Positions 29,359 through 39,917 of a stretch of 64,000 bases of DNA are shown one piece after another; position 1 is the stretch's first letter; every line of letters starts with the position of its first letter. Below the pieces are notes generated by a model that searched no databases, was not told the DNA's origin, and saw only the letters and a program-made list of their open reading frames with translations. Source of the DNA: Jiella pelagia (GTDB lineage: Bacteria > Pseudomonadota > Alphaproteobacteria > Rhizobiales > Rhizobiaceae); the NCBI RefSeq assembly GCF_026898155.1, contig NZ_CP114029.1:1681501-1745500 (forward strand). The letters run 5' to 3'. A program made the translations under genes and the position numbers.

Positions 29359-30470
29359 TCAGTCCAGCTCGGGCATGGCCTTCGGCTCGTTGAGCGGGCA
29401 GCCGTTCAGCCGGGTGCGCAGCTTCGCCGACATCGGATAGGCGGCGCGGCGGGCGCGCATGATGTTGCCGAGCGGCCGGTGGGCGGCGATGCCGTGCCAG
29501 GGACGGAAGCTGGTCTCGTCGTCGACGACCCTTGCACGCTCGGCGGTCCAGCCGGGCTGCGCCGGGATCGTCAGCGTCGCGACGGGCAGATAGGGATTGT
29601 CGGCCTCCGGCCAGGCGACCGAGGCGTCCTCGACCGGGTCCGTCTCGGCGTTTCGCCGCAGCTGTGCCCTCAGGGTGAAGGCGCCCCCCTCGCCGCGGAT
29701 TGTCCGGTCGACCTCCTCGCGCAGCGCATTGGCCCGGCCGGCAAAGTCGAGGCTCGACGCCTTCGAGCGCCTGGAAAGCTCCCGAGGCGGGGACGAGATC
29801 GAGCTTGGCGACATAGTCGCCGAAGCGGATCGGCACCTGCGTGTAATAGCGATCGCCGAGCGGATGGCGCTTGGGATAGCCACCGAGCTTCATCAGCGTC
29901 GTCGAGCCGGTTCCGAGCGTCTCCAGGAACTTCTCGACGGGGCCAAGAACCCCGGACAGCGCCTTCTTCGCCCATTCCACCCGGTCGGTGGTCGTCTCCA
30001 GGAGTTTCAGCTGGCTCAGAAAGCTCTTGGCGTCCGATATGCCGAAGGCGGGACCGTTGGCGAAGAGGAAGTCCTGGGTCACGTCGCCCTCGGCATCGGG
30101 CAGGCGCTCGCCGTCGACGCCGAAGATCTTCAGGGCAACGCCGCGTGGCAGTTGCACCTGGTCGGGGAGCGGATCGCCGGCAATGGAGGAGATGCGGATC
30201 AGCGTCGGATAGCTCCGAGCGGGGGTCGCAAAGATGCCTTGCGCGAGCCTCCGGCCAGAGACCGTCCTCGACCCGTAATTCGCCGCTGAGCAGCGCGTGG
30301 CTCTTGGCATGGACGCCGCGCTCGGCCTTGCCGAGATCCTCATGCGTCGCGGTCACGATGCCGGCGAAGACCTCGTTCAAGGCCTGATGGGTCTCCGCCT
30401 CGCCGGGATCGACGGTCTCGACCTTCGGATCGAAGGGAATGGGCGGGGCGAGCAGGCTTCTTTCGATCAT
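29359..30470 (-). CDS. catalase-family (heme peroxidase-like) protein, frame-broken twice
   Basis: Member of the catalase-like superfamily of shorter proteins, without the full catalase C-terminal part. Recognisable are HALLSGELRV (with the N-terminal His-type segment RGVHAKSHALL), YPTLIRISS, RGVALKIFGVDGE, DFLFANGPAFGISDAKSF, and the C-terminal FRPWHGIAAHRPLGNIMRARR. Both frame breaks are one-base insertions in reconstructed GAGCTC (30245-30251 and 29749-29755); removing both gives 369 continuous residues. Start at 30470 has an AGAGAG upstream. Likely acts on peroxides or lipid hydroperoxides; the exact substrate is open. Confidence 0.82.
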
Positions 30471-31183
30471 GTCACTCTCTTCGTCGACGACGCAGCGGCA
30501 AGCCCCCTCTCGTACCGCACCGATCGCCGCTGGCGTCCGGCCGCGGAGACGGAGCAAGGCAAGCGTTGGGTTCGAGGCGAAGGCATCATCCTGCAAATCC
30601 CTGCCGCCCGGAGAGAGTTCCACGAAGCTGCGGTGATCGCCCGCCGGACAGCATCGACGAGGTTCACACATCTTGTCCGGCTCTTCGTCCGCAGGTCGTG
30701 CTGGCGGCATAGACGCGGGAAGAAGATTGCGAAGATCGAAGCTTCGTCATCCCGGCCCCCGAGCCAGGATCCATTCCAAATCATCGACGCCGCAGTGACA
30801 GACCAATCCGAAGCCGTTGAATCTCCTGGAGCGATGGGCTGCTTCCAGGGCAGAGGAATGGATCCCGGATCAAGCCCAGGATGACGAAGCTTCGGTGCTT
30901 TGACCAGTTCTGCAACGTCGATCGAAAAACTGCCGCGGCCGAGCCTGCGATCGACGCCCGGGGGAGCCGGCACGCGATCATGCCCCCGTCGGAACCGAGG
31001 GCAGCGGGGGAAGTGGGGCGGCGGGCGCCGAGGGGCTCCGGCCGCGGTGGCAGTCCCGCCGAGCCACCGCCGGCCCGATTTTGCGTAGTGGAAGAGCCGT
31101 TTGGCGCGGTGGACTCTTTCCTTCCCGTCCATCAAACCTATTGACGTAAGGACGGGCCGACGAGGCCATCAGCGGAGACCGGC
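30471..31183. other. 713-base intergenic region with repeats
   Basis: No gene found. It contains the inverted repeat at 30738-30893, and near the right end a possible leader hairpin CCCGTCC (31124-31130) with GGACGGG (31150-31156) about 30 bases upstream of the symporter gene. No glycine riboswitch core was recognised although the downstream gene is an alanine/glycine transporter. Confidence 0.5.
30738..30893. repeat. paired dispersed-repeat arms (GTCATCC/GGATCCATTCC type)
   Basis: Two inverted copies of a short element: GAAGCTTCGTCATCC ... GGATCCATTCC at 30738-30777 and its complement GGAATGGATCC ... GGATGACGAAGCTTC at 30855-30893, separated by 77 bases. Elements with this CGTCATCC...GGATCCATTCC pattern are common between genes in alphaproteobacteria. 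The two arms could fold into one long hairpin. Confidence 0.7.
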
Positions 31184-32629
<1,446 letters not shown>

Positions 32630-32724
32630 GGGACAGCGCCGCATCGTCCGCCGTCTTTCCATTACAGTCCCGCGCCACTATCACCCTCCCTGACGCAACA
32701 GACCAACACGACAGGGAGAGCGCC

Positions 32725-33645
32725 ATGGCAGAGGCACAGAGGATCGACGGCAAGGCAGCAGCGGCGCGGATCATCGAGACGGTGAAGGCCGGCACGAAGG
32801 CGCTGACGGAGAAGACCGGGCTCGTTCCCGGCCTCGCCGTCGTCATCGTCGGCGAGGATCCGGCGAGCCAGGTCTATGTCGGCTCGAAGGCGAAGATGGC
32901 GAGCGAGTGCGGCTTCAAGTCGATCAAGCACGAGCTGCCGCCCGAGACCAGCGAGGAGACGCTCCTGAAGATCGTCGGCGATCTCAACGCCGATCCCAAG
33001 GTTCACGGCATCCTCGTCCAGCTGCCGCTGCCGAAGCACATCGACGAGACGAAGGTCATCCAGACCATCGACCCGGACAAGGACGTCGATGGCTTTCACC
33101 TGATCAATGTCGGGCGGCTGTCGACCGGCGACACCGCCGCCGCCTTCGTGCCCTGCACGCCGGCGGGCTCGATGCTCTTGATCCGCGAGGTGCTCGGCGA
33201 CGATCTCTCGGGCAAGACCGCCGTCATCGTCGGGCGCTCGAACATCGTCGGCAAGCCGATGGCGCAGCTGCTGCTCGCCGCCAATGCCACCGTCACCATC
33301 GCCCATTCCCGCACCAAGGACCTTCCCGCCGTCTGCCGGGGCGCCGACATCCTGGTCGCGGCAGTCGGCCGGCCGGAGATGCTGACCGGCGACTACGTCA
33401 AGGACGGCGCGGTGGTGATCGACGTCGGTATCAACCGCATCGAGGCTCCCGAAAAGGGCCTGAAGGAAGACGGTACGCCGAAGACCCGGCTGGTCGGCGA
33501 CGTGAACTATGCCGAGGCCGCGACGAACGCGGCGGCGATCACGCCGGTGCCGGGCGGCGTCGGACCGATGACCATCGCCATGCTGATGGCCAACACACTG
33601 CGCTCGGCCTGCCGCGCCGCAGGGGTGACGCCGCCGTCTCTTTGA
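32725..33645 (+). CDS. folD: bifunctional methylenetetrahydrofolate dehydrogenase/methenyltetrahydrofolate cyclohydrolase
   Basis: Interconverts methylene-, methenyl- and formyl-tetrahydrofolate with NADP. FolD signatures are [14 protein letters not shown] with the catalytic Lys, [31 protein letters not shown] and the C-terminal [15 protein letters not shown]. Start at 32725 follows AGGGAGAG. 306 residues is typical. It ends a short plus-strand run with the AGCS symporter. Confidence 0.97.
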   Translation: MAEAQRIDGKAAAARIIETVKAGTKALTEKTGLVPGLAVVIVGEDPASQVYVGSKAKMASECGFKSIKHELPPETSEETLLKIVGDLNADPKVHGILVQLPLPKHIDETKVIQTIDPDKDVDGFHLINVGRLSTGDTAAAFVPCTPAGSMLLIREVLGDDLSGKTAVIVGRSNIVGKPMAQLLLAANATVTIAHSRTKDLPAVCRGADILVAAVGRPEMLTGDYVKDGAVVIDVGINRIEAPEKGLKEDGTPKTRLVGDVNYAEAATNAAAITPVPGGVGPMTIAMLMANTLRSACRAAGVTPPSL

Positions 33646-34071
33646 GGCGGCAACGGCGGGACGAGACCGCACCTGACGGCATCCCGCCGGAGATCGCCAG
33701 ACGCGCTTGGCGGCGGCTGATGGAGCGTCGATCGAGAGATGTCACGCGGATGCGGCCGCGAGGAACCGGCAGCCGGATAGGCCAACCGGACAGGCCAAGG
33801 GGCCAGGGGACGATCCAGCCCGATCAAGGGCCGGATCGTCCGAGTCGCCTCCCCGGCAACTCCCGCCGCGGCAACGCATTTGCTCGTTGCTCTCCGTGGG
33901 TATCCACGATTCTGTCAATACTATGAGCTGCGGGGCGGCGGTAGTGACGCCAATCCTCTCCCCCAAGGATTTGGCAATTCTCGTTACCGAATTACTAATT
34001 CATCCACAGACAAGTGCTGAACGCGGCGCATAGCGCGGGTTCGGAACGGGCGTTACGTCGACGCTTCGGCG
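33646..34071. other. 426-base intergenic region between convergent genes
   Basis: Nothing identified. No family-like frame, no strong hairpin with a T tail. Part of it (33915-34010) is AT-richer than its surroundings. Confidence 0.5.
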
Positions 34072-35310
34072 TCACAACCGTTCGGCGAGCGTCTTCGACG
34101 GCCAACAGGTTTCCGGCAGGCCGAGCTTCGCCTCCGCCTCGCCGATCGAGCGGCGGGTCTTGAAGCCGGCGAGCCCGTCCACCGCCCCGACGTCGAGACC
34201 CCGGGCGACCAGCTTCTCCTGCATGCGAAAAACATCGCCGCGGGTCAGCCGGGCGGTCTTCTTCCAGCCGCTTTGCAACGGCCCGACGCCAAGGATCCGG
34301 TCGGCGAGATGGCCGACGAAGAGGGCGTAGAGGTCGGAATTGTTGTATTCCTTGATGACGTAGAAATTTGGCGTCGCAACGAAGCTCGGCCCGTGGCGGC
34401 CGGCGGGAAACAACAGATGGCCCGTGGCTGCAAGCTCGTTGCCCGGAAACGGCCGGCCGGAAACGCGGGAAACGCCGGCCTCTACGAGATCGGCGATGCG
34501 GAAGGCCTGGTCCGGCCCCTCGCCCCGGCAGGAGACCTGCGCCGGGATGGCCGCCTCGAAGCCCCAGTCGCGGCCGGTCTGCCAGCCGGCGGCCTTCAGA
34601 TAGTTGGCGATCGAGGCGAGCGTGTCGGGCACCGAGTTCCAGATGTCGCGGCGCCCGTCGCCGTCGAAGTCGACCGCGAACTGGAGGAACTTCGTCGGCA
34701 TGAATTGCGGCTGGCCGAGCGCGCCTGCCCAGGAGGACTTCATCTCCGATACCTTCAGGTGCCCGTCGGCGACGATCTTCAGCGCCGCGATCAGCTCCTG
34801 CCGGAACATCTCCTTGCGGCGCGAGAGATAAGCCTTGGTGGCCAGCACCTCGAAGGCGTTCATCGGGATCTTGGCGGCACCGAAGGCCGATTCGCGGCCC
34901 CAGATGGCGAGAATGATCGGTGCGGGAACGCCGTAGCGCCGCTCGATGCTGGCGAGGAGATCGCCATGGCGGGCCCGCAGCCGCCGCGCCGTCGCAACGT
35001 TCGGGGCGATGGCGCGCTCGGACAGATAGTCGGCGCCGCTCTTGAACTCGGACTGGAAGTTGATCTCGGCGACGGTGTTCTTGCCGCCCGGAAGGACGAG
35101 ATCCGGCAGCTTCGTGTTGGGGGAAACGCCCCGGAAGGCCGCGTCGAAGACGCTGCGCGGCACGCCCTCGGCCCTGGCCGCCGGCCAGATCTCGCCATCG
35201 AGAAAGGCGCGGAAGCCCGCATCCAACGAGGCGGCACGCACTGGCGCGGCGGCAAGAGCGAGAACGAGAACGAGAAGGGCGAGACAGAGGCGGCTGAGAC
35301 GATCGATCAT
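34072..35310 (-). CDS. lytic murein transglycosylase (MltB family)
   Basis: Periplasmic enzyme cleaving the glycan strand of peptidoglycan with anhydro-muramyl formation. The signal peptide is the first 26 residues (ending PVRA-AS). The catalytic Glu is in WGRESAFG, followed by GALGQPQFMPT, FDGDGRRDIWNSVPDTLASIANYL and YNNSDLYALFVGHLADRI, all MltB hallmarks. A C-terminal peptidoglycan-binding domain (LTRGDVFRMQEKLVARGLDVG) completes the 412 residues. Unlike E. coli MltB it has no lipobox. Stands alone between convergent folD and divergent intergenic DNA. Confidence 0.94.
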   Translation of the reverse strand: MIDRLSRLCLALLVLVLALAAAPVRAASLDAGFRAFLDGEIWPAARAEGVPRSVFDAAFRGVSPNTKLPDLVLPGGKNTVAEINFQSEFKSGADYLSERAIAPNVATARRLRARHGDLLASIERRYGVPAPIILAIWGRESAFGAAKIPMNAFEVLATKAYLSRRKEMFRQELIAALKIVADGHLKVSEMKSSWAGALGQPQFMPTKFLQFAVDFDGDGRRDIWNSVPDTLASIANYLKAAGWQTGRDWGFEAAIPAQVSCRGEGPDQAFRIADLVEAGVSRVSGRPFPGNELAATGHLLFPAGRHGPSFVATPNFYVIKEYNNSDLYALFVGHLADRILGVGPLQSGWKKTARLTRGDVFRMQEKLVARGLDVGAVDGLAGFKTRRSIGEAEAKLGLPETCWPSKTLAERL

Positions 35311-35629
35311 GTCGCCACTGATAGCGGCGCGAAGCCGCCGCCGAAAGCCTCTTGGCTCTCACGTCCGGTCAAAGACCCTTGAAGAGCTGTTCGCGCTTTT
35401 GGCCAGAGGAAGCAGCGCCTGATGAAAATCCGTCGCTGAGACCGGGATGGAGGATGAGGCCCGGTCCGTCGCGGAGGCAGCGTCGCGGCGGCGCCGACGC
35501 GGGGCTGAAAGCGTTGCGGCGATCCGTCATGCCCCCGCTTGCCTCGCCTTGTGCATCAAAAGCAAAGGCGGCCGGGCATCAGTGACACCCGGCCGACCGA
35601 ACTCAGAACAGGTCCCGAACGTCACACCC
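35311..35629. other. 319-base intergenic region containing a terminator
   Basis: Between the transglycosylase start and the lipoprotein stop. On the minus strand it holds the terminator at 35569-35595; the remainder should include the transglycosylase promoter, of which no clear elements were seen. Confidence 0.5.
35569..35595 (-). terminator. intrinsic terminator of the lipoprotein gene at 35630
   Basis: CGGCCGGG and CCCGGCCG form an 8-bp GC stem; on the minus strand it is followed by CCTTTGCTTTTG. It lies 35 bases past the stop codon. Confidence 0.65.
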
Positions 35630-36259
35630 TCAGGTGTTCATCTCCCGCAGATCGGTGATGTATGTCTCCGGCAGATGCAGGGGGCTCGGCGTCTTGAAGC
35701 CCATGTGGCGAGCAATGTCGCCGACGAAGGAACTGCAATTGTAGGTGACCGCGTTCCAGACCGGGCTGCGGTCCTGAAGGTCGTGGATGTAGGCGGAGAT
35801 CGCGCTGTACTGAGTGGCGGTGAGCGGGATCGTCCACTCGGCCAACAGATAGGCCTTCTCGGTGTCGCCGTCGCTCGCCCCGGTCTCCGAGGGAACCGGC
35901 AGGATGTGGCCGATCATGTAGGGCACATTGCTGGTCGAAGCCGGATGGAGACCCGCCACCTCGGTCATGCTGGGGACCAGCGTGCCGGTGGCATCGTAAG
36001 GCACCTGGCCGTTGGCATCGAACTTGCCGAAGACCACGAAGGTGTGTCCGTAGCTCAGCGCATTGCGGGCGCGAAAGGAGATGAAATACGGCGTCGCCTC
36101 GGTCGGGGTCGGCGCGAAGGCCGCGGGCTGCATCAGGCCTGCCGACGACGAGACGGGGGCGTTCGCCATGACCTTGTTGCCGGAAGCCGTCGATGTGCAT
36201 CCGGCGACGGCCAGACTCAGGAGAGCCGCGGCCGCGAGCCGAAAAAACGAGGGAAGCAT
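35630..36259 (-). CDS. lipoprotein with permuted papain-like (NlpC/P60-type) motif
   Basis: Outer- or inner-membrane lipoprotein of 209 residues. Signal and lipobox: LLSLAVAGC, with acylation at the Cys. Start at 36259 is the ATG following AAAGGCGG; a longer frame upstream has no signal. The body contains YGHTFVVFGKF and, about 110 residues later, YNCSSFVGDIARHMG, an H-then-C arrangement reminiscent of circularly permuted NlpC/P60-like hydrolases in which Cys and His are catalytic. Family assignment rests on these two motifs only. Confidence 0.7.
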   Translation of the reverse strand: MLPSFFRLAAAALLSLAVAGCTSTASGNKVMANAPVSSSAGLMQPAAFAPTPTEATPYFISFRARNALSYGHTFVVFGKFDANGQVPYDATGTLVPSMTEVAGLHPASTSNVPYMIGHILPVPSETGASDGDTEKAYLLAEWTIPLTATQYSAISAYIHDLQDRSPVWNAVTYNCSSFVGDIARHMGFKTPSPLHLPETYITDLREMNT

Positions 36260-36567
36260 TGTGCCGCCTTTCAAGAAAACGAAACGTGAGTACTCCGACC
36301 GTCTGTCAGTCTGTCGAGCAACAATCATGACGCGCCAATCGCTCGTCCACTCACATCGAGTGCGGCGTGGCGTCATGTCACGCTATAGGTGCTCCAGCCA
36401 TGGAGCGCAGCGCAGTCTTCTTGCCGAAGATCTCAATCCGATCACATGGCCAAGAATGCGCCTGCCTCGTGTCGGTTCCGTCACCGACAGCCGCTGGTCA
36501 ATTGGACGCAGGCGGCGGGATTGATGAGGGAGGCTGCAAGCAGCCTCCCTCAACGCATGTGAGGGGA
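36260..36567. other. 308-base intergenic region
   Basis: Contains the presumed promoter of the lipoprotein at 35630-36259 and, at the right end, the hairpin at 36525-36552. No gene seen. Confidence 0.5.
36525..36552 (-). terminator. 13-bp perfect hairpin after the small lipoprotein gene
   Basis: TGAGGGAGGCTGC and GCAGCCTCCCTCA pair perfectly around a two-base loop, 16 bases past the stop of the small lipoprotein gene on the minus strand. The following TCAATCC is a weak U tail, so it may act mainly as a 3'-end stabiliser. Confidence 0.65.
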
Positions 36568-36714
36568 TTAGCCCTTGGTGACGTAAGCCGGCTCGGAGTA
36601 GACCGGCTCGGCGACCGGGGCCTTGCCCTTGCCCTTGCCGATGCCCTTGCCCATGCAGCCAGCGAAGGTTGCGAGAGCGAAGCACGCGACCGATGCGATG
36701 ATGACTTTCTTCAT
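36568..36714 (-). CDS. 48-residue lipoprotein with GK-rich tail
   Basis: A very small gene easily missed by length cut-offs. The product is a signal peptide with lipobox (LATFAGC, Cys20), then MGKGIGKGKGK, a run of alternating glycine and lysine, and a short tail with two near-repeats PVYSEP/AYVTK. After processing the mature lipopeptide would have only 29 residues with a strongly cationic start. A hairpin follows the stop codon, and 451 bases of gene-free DNA lie upstream, which together support a real transcription unit. Small entericidin-like lipoproteins are similar in size, but homology is not claimed. Confidence 0.75.
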   Translation of the reverse strand: MKKVIIASVACFALATFAGCMGKGIGKGKGKAPVAEPVYSEPAYVTKG

Positions 36715-37165
36715 AGTAGTTACCTATTCGTGTCTGTCGGTTGATTGCCGCAGTTCAAAATCCCGACGCGATTGCGGCCGGTGCGTTCGGAACCTGTTGC
36801 CAAAACATGCTACCGGCAAGTGCTCAAAAGCCACAGTTATCGCCGAACAACCGAACCTAACCTGTGCTTGGTTAACAATTTGTTTCGGACGTGTTTTCCA
36901 ACGTTAGAAAAGGCCTGTGGCGCCGGGCTTTGAGACATTCCGGTCACGGCGCGAGCAGCGGACGGTCAACGTTGCCGCAGCGCCGCATGCGACGCCTAAT
37001 CTTCGCCTGGCAAATCAACGACGTGCCGTTCGACCAGGACGCCGCAGCGGACTGGCAACCTGAAAGCACGGGGCGAATCGCCGCCCCGCGCCCGCCGGCA
37101 CAGAAAGCTTGCACAAGCAACGATAACGGACGTTTCTTACGGTTGTTTAGCGGCCAGCATTGCGC
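36715..37165. other. 451-base intergenic region
   Basis: No gene found. Upstream of the small lipoprotein it includes an AT-richer stretch (36820-36910) likely to hold its promoter. Confidence 0.5.
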
Positions 37166-37784
37166 TCAACGCGGCACCGTTGCAGGAGGCAGGATCTCCG
37201 CTGGCATTGCGACCGGAGCCAATGCGCCGCGCGCGGCCACCTCCGCCTCGCTGGTCAGAACCGAGCCCGGGGGGCCCTTGATGACCACATGCGCTTCGCG
37301 CACGGCATCCCTGTTCTGACCGAGGATCATGCCGCGCTCGGCCTCGGCGAGGACCTCGGCGGGCTGGCCGGTCGCGGCTGCGAACTCGGCACCGAGCTCC
37401 TGGCGGGTCTCGGCGCATTTCTGGTAGGCGATCTCCGCGACGACGTCGTCGGACAGCCCGGACGTGACCTGCTTGACGCTTTCGTCGTAGTTGCAGAACG
37501 CGTCGGCTCGAAGGGCTGTGTCCAAGGTCCCGGTCATGGGCCCGTGGCGCTGCTGCAGGGCCGCCTTGCGGGCATTGTAGTCGTTCAGATAGGTCTTGCG
37601 CAGCGCCAGCCGGCACTGCGCGTAGACGAGCCTCTCCCGGGCGGATCAACAGGCTCTGGCAATGAGCGTCGTCGGCCGGATCCTCGACATTCATCACCTC
37701 CTCGAGTTCCCCGCCGCCGGCAAGGCAGCCGGACAGAGCACCGGAGAGGACGATGGAGAGGGCGGCGAAGGCCATCAGGCGCAT
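37166..37784 (-). CDS. lipoprotein of unknown function (frame-broken)
   Basis: Not a recognised family. ATG at 37784 begins a lipoprotein signal (IVLSGALSGC, acylated Cys about residue 19). The frame slips at 37628-37634 (GAGCCTC); dropping one base joins SLLIRPGE to LVYAQCRLALRKTYLNDYNARK and gives 205 residues. The mature part is rich in charged residues and contains four further cysteines. An intact GAGCTC occurs in the same gene at 37394-37399, so the alteration is not universal even within one gene. Confidence 0.7.
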
Positions 37785-38036
37785 GGCAGTCAATTCCAAA
37801 GAAGCGTCGGAAGCTCCGACGACCCGCAGTTGTTCGAGACGAAGCGAGTGATCGAGACGAGGCGGGCCGACCGTGATCCGTCAAACCCCGGCCGCAACGC
37901 CCGCGCCGGAACTCGCGAGTATCAGGCGCAGCCGGAACAACCGGGCCGGCGCCCAGGCGCAGACCACGCGAAGTTCATTGCGGCGAAGGTGTGGCGCGCC
38001 GATCCGGAAGCGTTGATTCGAAACGAAAAACCTCGG

Positions 38037-38444
38037 CTATTGCGCCGGCACCACGTCACGGACCGCAGCTTCGAGCGCTTCGGTCATCTTCTTGGCCGCG
38101 CATGTGCGGCTCGGGCTGACAACGGCCTGCTGATCGAGATCGCGCCGGTCGAGCGGGCAGACTTCACGGGCGATGTCCGGGGAAACTCTTACCGTGAGGG
38201 GGATTTCCGAGATTTTGCGAGACAGCTTCGATGCAAGCGCGGTCTTGACGCCCCAGTCGCCCAGCGAAACCTCGACCAGCATCGCCTCGGGATCGAGGGC
38301 CGCCGGATCATCGGTCAGCGATGTCCCGTCCTGTGCCGCGGCGGCCGTCGCCAAGGCGACGACGGACGCGAGCACCAAGCCGGCGATGGCCCGCCGCACC
38401 TGCCACGCCGAGTTCGCTTCACCACCGAACAGCCTGTTCGTCAT
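38037..38444 (-). CDS. secreted protein of unknown function
   Basis: 135 residues. Start at 38444 has GGAG about eight bases upstream and gives a signal peptide (RRAIAGLVLASVVALATAAAAQ). The mature part is about 100 residues with two cysteines (EVCPLD, RTCAAK) that could form one disulfide. No recognised domain. It lies 252 bases upstream-side of the lipoprotein at 37166-37784 on the same strand. Confidence 0.65.
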   Translation of the reverse strand: MTNRLFGGEANSAWQVRRAIAGLVLASVVALATAAAAQDGTSLTDDPAALDPEAMLVEVSLGDWGVKTALASKLSRKISEIPLTVRVSPDIAREVCPLDRRDLDQQAVVSPSRTCAAKKMTEALEAAVRDVVPAQ

Positions 38445-38798
38445 TCCCGTGCTCCGCACACTGTTGCGCCCCATGGAACAAGGATCTCCCATCCGTTCGC
38501 GCGGCCCCGGCTCGACGTTTCGTCCCGTGCCGCGCAAAGGCTGGCGCACCACAAGCCGAAGTCAATCTTCCCGAGAGGAAATTCTTCATCCCTTTCGCTG
38601 CACTGCGATATGACGTTCTTTGGGACGAGAGCCAACGTAAAATGTCCTTCGCAGAGATTCTGCTTCGATCGACCCTCTCGATGATGCAATAGAAATCAGC
38701 CGTCCGTGTGTTTTTTCATGCCTGCCATGCCATTGTGCGCCGCAGCATAGAGGGCTATCTCTGGTTCAACGAAATCTTTTAAAGTAACGAGGGACGAG
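38445..38798. other. 354-base divergent intergenic region
   Basis: Between two divergent secreted-protein genes. No gene seen; the AT-rich segment 38750-38790 directly before the plus-strand gene probably holds its promoter. Confidence 0.5.
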
Positions 38799-39146
38799 AT
38801 GAACAAGTCTTTGATCACAGCAGCGGCAATTTTTACTCTCGCGGCGACGGGCGCATCGGCAGGCGATCTGAAGCCGAAGACCGGCCACACCATTCATCTC
38901 GGCAATGTCCACGGCGCAGCCTATTACACCGTCGAGGACCAGGGCCTGCGGCTCGTGGCCACCGTCGCCGACGGTGAAGCCGGCAATCCCGTCCGCTTTG
39001 TCTCGACGCTTTCCGATGGCCAGACGATGGTCATCGAGATTCCCCAGGCCAGCAGCCAGCGCAGCCAGGAACTGACCTTTCGCCGGGTCGGTGACCATGT
39101 CGTCGTCGAGAGCAGCTCGGACCTTCGCGCCGCGCTGACCGACTGA
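38799..39146 (+). CDS. small secreted protein of unknown function
   Basis: 115 residues with a signal peptide (MNKSLITAAAIFTLAATGASA-GD). The mature 94 residues are predicted beta-rich, with no cysteines (HTIHLGNVHGAAYYTVEDQGLR, VRFVSTLSDGQTMVIEIP, shown in part). AGGGACG precedes the ATG and a strong terminator follows at 39178-39210, so it is a monocistronic unit. Family not recognised. Confidence 0.75.
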   Translation: MNKSLITAAAIFTLAATGASAGDLKPKTGHTIHLGNVHGAAYYTVEDQGLRLVATVADGEAGNPVRFVSTLSDGQTMVIEIPQASSQRSQELTFRRVGDHVVVESSSDLRAALTD

Positions 39147-39177
39147 GGAGAGACGGGGTCGTCTGGCCCCGATGCGG

Positions 39178-39210
39178 GCCGGCGCGAAGGGGCGCGCGCC
39201 GGCTCATTTT
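39178..39210 (+). terminator. intrinsic terminator after the small secreted protein gene
   Basis: GCCGGCGCG and CGCGCCGGC pair around a loop of eight bases, followed by TCATTTT. It lies about 30 bases after the stop codon. Confidence 0.65.
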
Positions 39211-39278
39211 CCTGTTATGCCAACGGCCCTGGCCGATCGGCTCTTTTGTCGCGACGCGTTTGCTGGCAATCTCGTGTC

Positions 39279-39917
39279 ATGACAGAGATTAGACCCGGCG
39301 ACGGCGACGCCCTGATCATCGTCGATGTCCAGAACGACTTTTGTGCCGGAGGCGCGCTCGCCGTTCCAGATGGCGACGCCGTCGTGCCGATCGTCAACCG
39401 CATCGCCGGCGCCTTCGACATCGCCGTCCTGACCCAGGACTGGCATACGCCCGGCCACGCCTCCTTCGCCTCGACCCATGGCAGAGAGCCGTTCGAGACG
39501 ATCGAGCTTGCCTATGGCACCCAGGTGCTCTGGCCCGATCACTGCATCATGGGCTCGGATGGAGCGGCTTTCCATCCCGAACTTCAGGTGCCGACGGCGC
39601 AGCTGGTCGTGCGCAAGGGCTTTCACCCGGGGATCGACAGCTACTCGGCCTTTCTCGAGGCCGACCACGAAACCCCGACGGGCCTTACCGGCTATCTGCG
39701 GGAACGGGGCGCAAAGCGCCTCTTCGTCTGCGGCCTCGCCACCGACTTCTGCGTCGGCTGGACGGCGATGGACGCCCGCAGAATGGGCTTCGAGGTGCTG
39801 GTCATCGCCGACGCCTGCCGGGCGATCGACCTGAACGGCTCGCTCGACGAGGCCTGGGGCGAGATGACCCGGCTCGGGGTCGGGCAGATCATGTCGGGCG
39901 ACCTCGCGGCGACATGA
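39279..39917 (+). CDS. pncA: nicotinamidase
   Basis: Hydrolyses nicotinamide to nicotinate for NAD salvage. Isochorismatase-fold catalytic triad: D16 (IIVDVQNDF), K113 (VVRKGFH) and C158 (GLATDFCVGWT); the metal site is D54/H56/H60 in QDWHTPGH. 212 residues is typical. The stop codon overlaps the start of the sirtuin gene (ATGA), so nicotinamide released by the sirtuin and its removal by PncA are produced from one transcript. Confidence 0.95.
   Translation: MTEIRPGDGDALIIVDVQNDFCAGGALAVPDGDAVVPIVNRIAGAFDIAVLTQDWHTPGHASFASTHGREPFETIELAYGTQVLWPDHCIMGSDGAAFHPELQVPTAQLVVRKGFHPGIDSYSAFLEADHETPTGLTGYLRERGAKRLFVCGLATDFCVGWTAMDARRMGFEVLVIADACRAIDLNGSLDEAWGEMTRLGVGQIMSGDLAAT

Noticed and set aside
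30471..31183. Glycine riboswitch upstream of the AGCS symporter
   Set aside because: No conserved aptamer core recognised; only a weak 7-bp hairpin is seen.
33995..35362. 455-residue frame overlapping the lytic transglycosylase
   Set aside because: Same strand, different frame; Arg/Gly/Pro-rich shadow without motifs, while the true frame has signal peptide and catalytic Glu.
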